A stretch of DNA of 5,931 nucleotides, from assembly GCA_029556045.1 (NCBI GenBank), contig JAKQGS010000367.1, positions 1 through 5,931 of the forward strand. Direction: 5' to 3'. The stretch's first letter is position 1; each line of letters starts with the position of its first letter. The position numbers were made by a program, and so were the translations under genes. Positions 5,178-5,931 of this stretch are shown here, in pieces. The notes beneath the pieces were generated by a model. The model saw only the letters and a list, made by a program, of their open reading frames with translations, made no database searches and was not told where the DNA came from. This DNA comes from Pseudomonadota bacterium (GTDB taxonomy: Bacteria; Bdellovibrionota; Oligoflexia; Oligoflexales; Oligoflexaceae).

Positions 5178-5931
5178 GTGTCCAGACGACGCAGCAGCGG
5201 CGGTAAAAAACGATCCCCCGATTCCGGGGAGGGTTCGGCCCATCGTAAGCCGTTTCGCGGTGGCAAGGGAGGCAAACCCAATCGTTTTCGCAGCGATGGC
5301 CGTCCAGGTCCGGGGGGCGCGCCCCGCGCGACAGCTCGCACATCAGAGCCAGCGGAAGATATTCTGCCCGCCAAACAACAGACGGAAAAATTGATCCACA
5401 CCTGGTTGCGGGAGGGTGAACAGGCCAAACGCAAGATGCAATTGGAGGCTCCCGCTCCCTCGGCAAAACCCAGTTTGGATCCCTGGCAGCAGGAGGCCTA
5501 CGATGCGCTGGTGGAAGGCGCCAATGTCATCGTGGATGCCCCGACGACCGCCGGTAAAACCCGGGTGGTGGAGGCGTTTTTTAACGACAACATCCATCGC
5601 CCGCAATTTCGCGCGGCCTACACCACCCCCGTCAAAAGTCTGTCCAACGATAAACTGCGGGAATTTCGCGATATGTACGGGGCCGAAAATGTCGGCATCG
5701 CCACCGGTGACATCAAGGAAAACCTGCGGGCCCCCATCGTGGTTTGCACCCTGGAAACCTACCGCAACTCCCTCTTGGGGGTGGAACCTGATCTGGGGCG
5801 CTCGCTGGTGATCTTTGACGAATATCACTTCATGCAGGATGTCAGCCGCGGTAGCGCGTGGGAGGAGGCCATCGTGCTCACTCCCCCCAACACACAGTTA
5901 CTCATGCTTTCCGCATCGGTAGCCAATCCCG
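5178..5931 (+). CDS. Ski2-like superfamily 2 RNA/DNA helicase, N-terminal part
   Basis: The gene starts at GTG 5178 and is open to the window end (251 residues plus one base), so the C-terminal part is missing. Residues 1-55 are a basic Arg/Gly/Ser/Pro-rich tail (SRRRSSGGKKR, RGGKGGKPNRF), probably disordered and able to bind nucleic acid. A short helix-like linker covers about 62-92. The helicase core then begins with LDPWQQEAYDAL (100-111, Q-type motif), motif I APTTAGKT (121-128), motif Ia TTPVKSLSNDK (149-159), TGD (176-178), motif II DEYH (214-217), RGSAWEE (224-230) and motif III SAS (245-247). The pattern S-P/T-P-x-K-x-LSN-x-K, TGD, FDE-x-H-x-M and RG-x-x-WEE is that of Ski2/Mtr4-like helicases rather than RecQ or DEAD-box proteins. 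An ATP-driven role on structured RNA in the cytoplasm is inferred; a DNA repair role cannot be excluded. It is transcribed divergently from the protease. Confidence 0.93.
   Translation, partial: MSRRRSSGGKKRSPDSGEGSAHRKPFRGGKGGKPNRFRSDGRPGPGGAPRATARTSEPAEDILPAKQQTEKLIHTWLREGEQAKRKMQLEAPAPSAKPSLDPWQQEAYDALVEGANVIVDAPTTAGKTRVVEAFFNDNIHRPQFRAAYTTPVKSLSNDKLREFRDMYGAENVGIATGDIKENLRAPIVVCTLETYRNSLLGVEPDLGRSLVIFDEYHFMQDVSRGSAWEEAIVLTPPNTQLLMLSASVANP

Noticed and set aside
5314..5325. Perfect 12-base palindrome GGGGCGCGCCCC
   Set aside because: It lies within the GC-rich coding sequence of the Gly/Arg/Pro-rich helicase tail, where such strings arise from codon composition.
5343..5828. 161-residue open frame on the minus strand
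   Set aside because: It lies opposite the helicase core motifs, which clearly mark the plus strand as coding.
4150..5931. Protease plus helicase as a possible anti-phage defence pair
   Set aside because: The genes are divergent, the protease is an exported lipoprotein, and the helicase is of a housekeeping Ski2-like type; they act in different compartments and nothing links them.
1..5931. tRNA or rRNA genes, CRISPR array, insertion sequences, intrinsic terminators
   Set aside because: I looked on both strands and saw no cloverleaf-like segments, regularly spaced repeats, transposase motifs, terminal inverted repeats or GC stem followed by a T-run.

Overview
The window (5,931 bp) is gene-dense DNA, moderately GC-rich by eye, from a Gram-negative-type bacterium. 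The evidence for that is a lipobox lipoprotein, several Sec-type signal peptides and Shine-Dalgarno-led starts. A trypsin-fold (S1) lipoprotein, a SUMF1-fold secreted protein and a bacterial Ski2-like helicase together suggest a predatory or saprophytic deltaproteobacterial-type lineage such as Bdellovibrionota/Oligoflexia. That placement is a weak inference from gene content and no marker gene settles it.

Layout. Positions 1-672 (+) hold the C-terminal part of an unrecognised membrane-associated protein with strongly charged low-complexity segments. It is followed closely by coaE (722-1342, +), the last enzyme of coenzyme A biosynthesis. CoaE converges with, and overlaps by 9 bp, a block of three minus-strand genes for exported proteins. 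In transcription order these are a trypsin-like lipoprotein (4971-4150), an alpha/beta-hydrolase of the polyhydroxybutyrate depolymerase/feruloyl esterase type (4008-3124), and a 597-residue SUMF1-fold plus beta-propeller-like protein (3127-1334). The esterase and the SUMF1/propeller gene overlap by four bases (ATGA), so they are almost certainly one transcript with coupled translation. The protease lies 141 nt upstream of the chosen esterase start, and that gap carries two short perfect inverted repeats. A very AT-rich spacer (about 20% GC over 4981-5120) separates the protease from a divergent plus-strand gene starting at GTG 5178. That gene encodes a Ski2-like superfamily 2 helicase that runs off the right edge.

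How the genes may work together. CoaE and the helicase look like housekeeping functions. The minus-strand block looks like a small secretome module: a periplasmic or secreted esterase, a partner protein with a catalytically stripped SUMF1 domain and a C-terminal propeller, and possibly a membrane-anchored protease. The most unusual point is the SUMF1 domain. It keeps the fold motifs but has Asp and Val where formylglycine-generating enzymes carry their two catalytic cysteines. It is fused to a propeller and translationally coupled to an esterase with a complete Ser-Asp-His triad. I found no tRNA, rRNA, CRISPR array, insertion sequence or clear intrinsic terminator. No stretch longer than about 210 bases lacks a gene.
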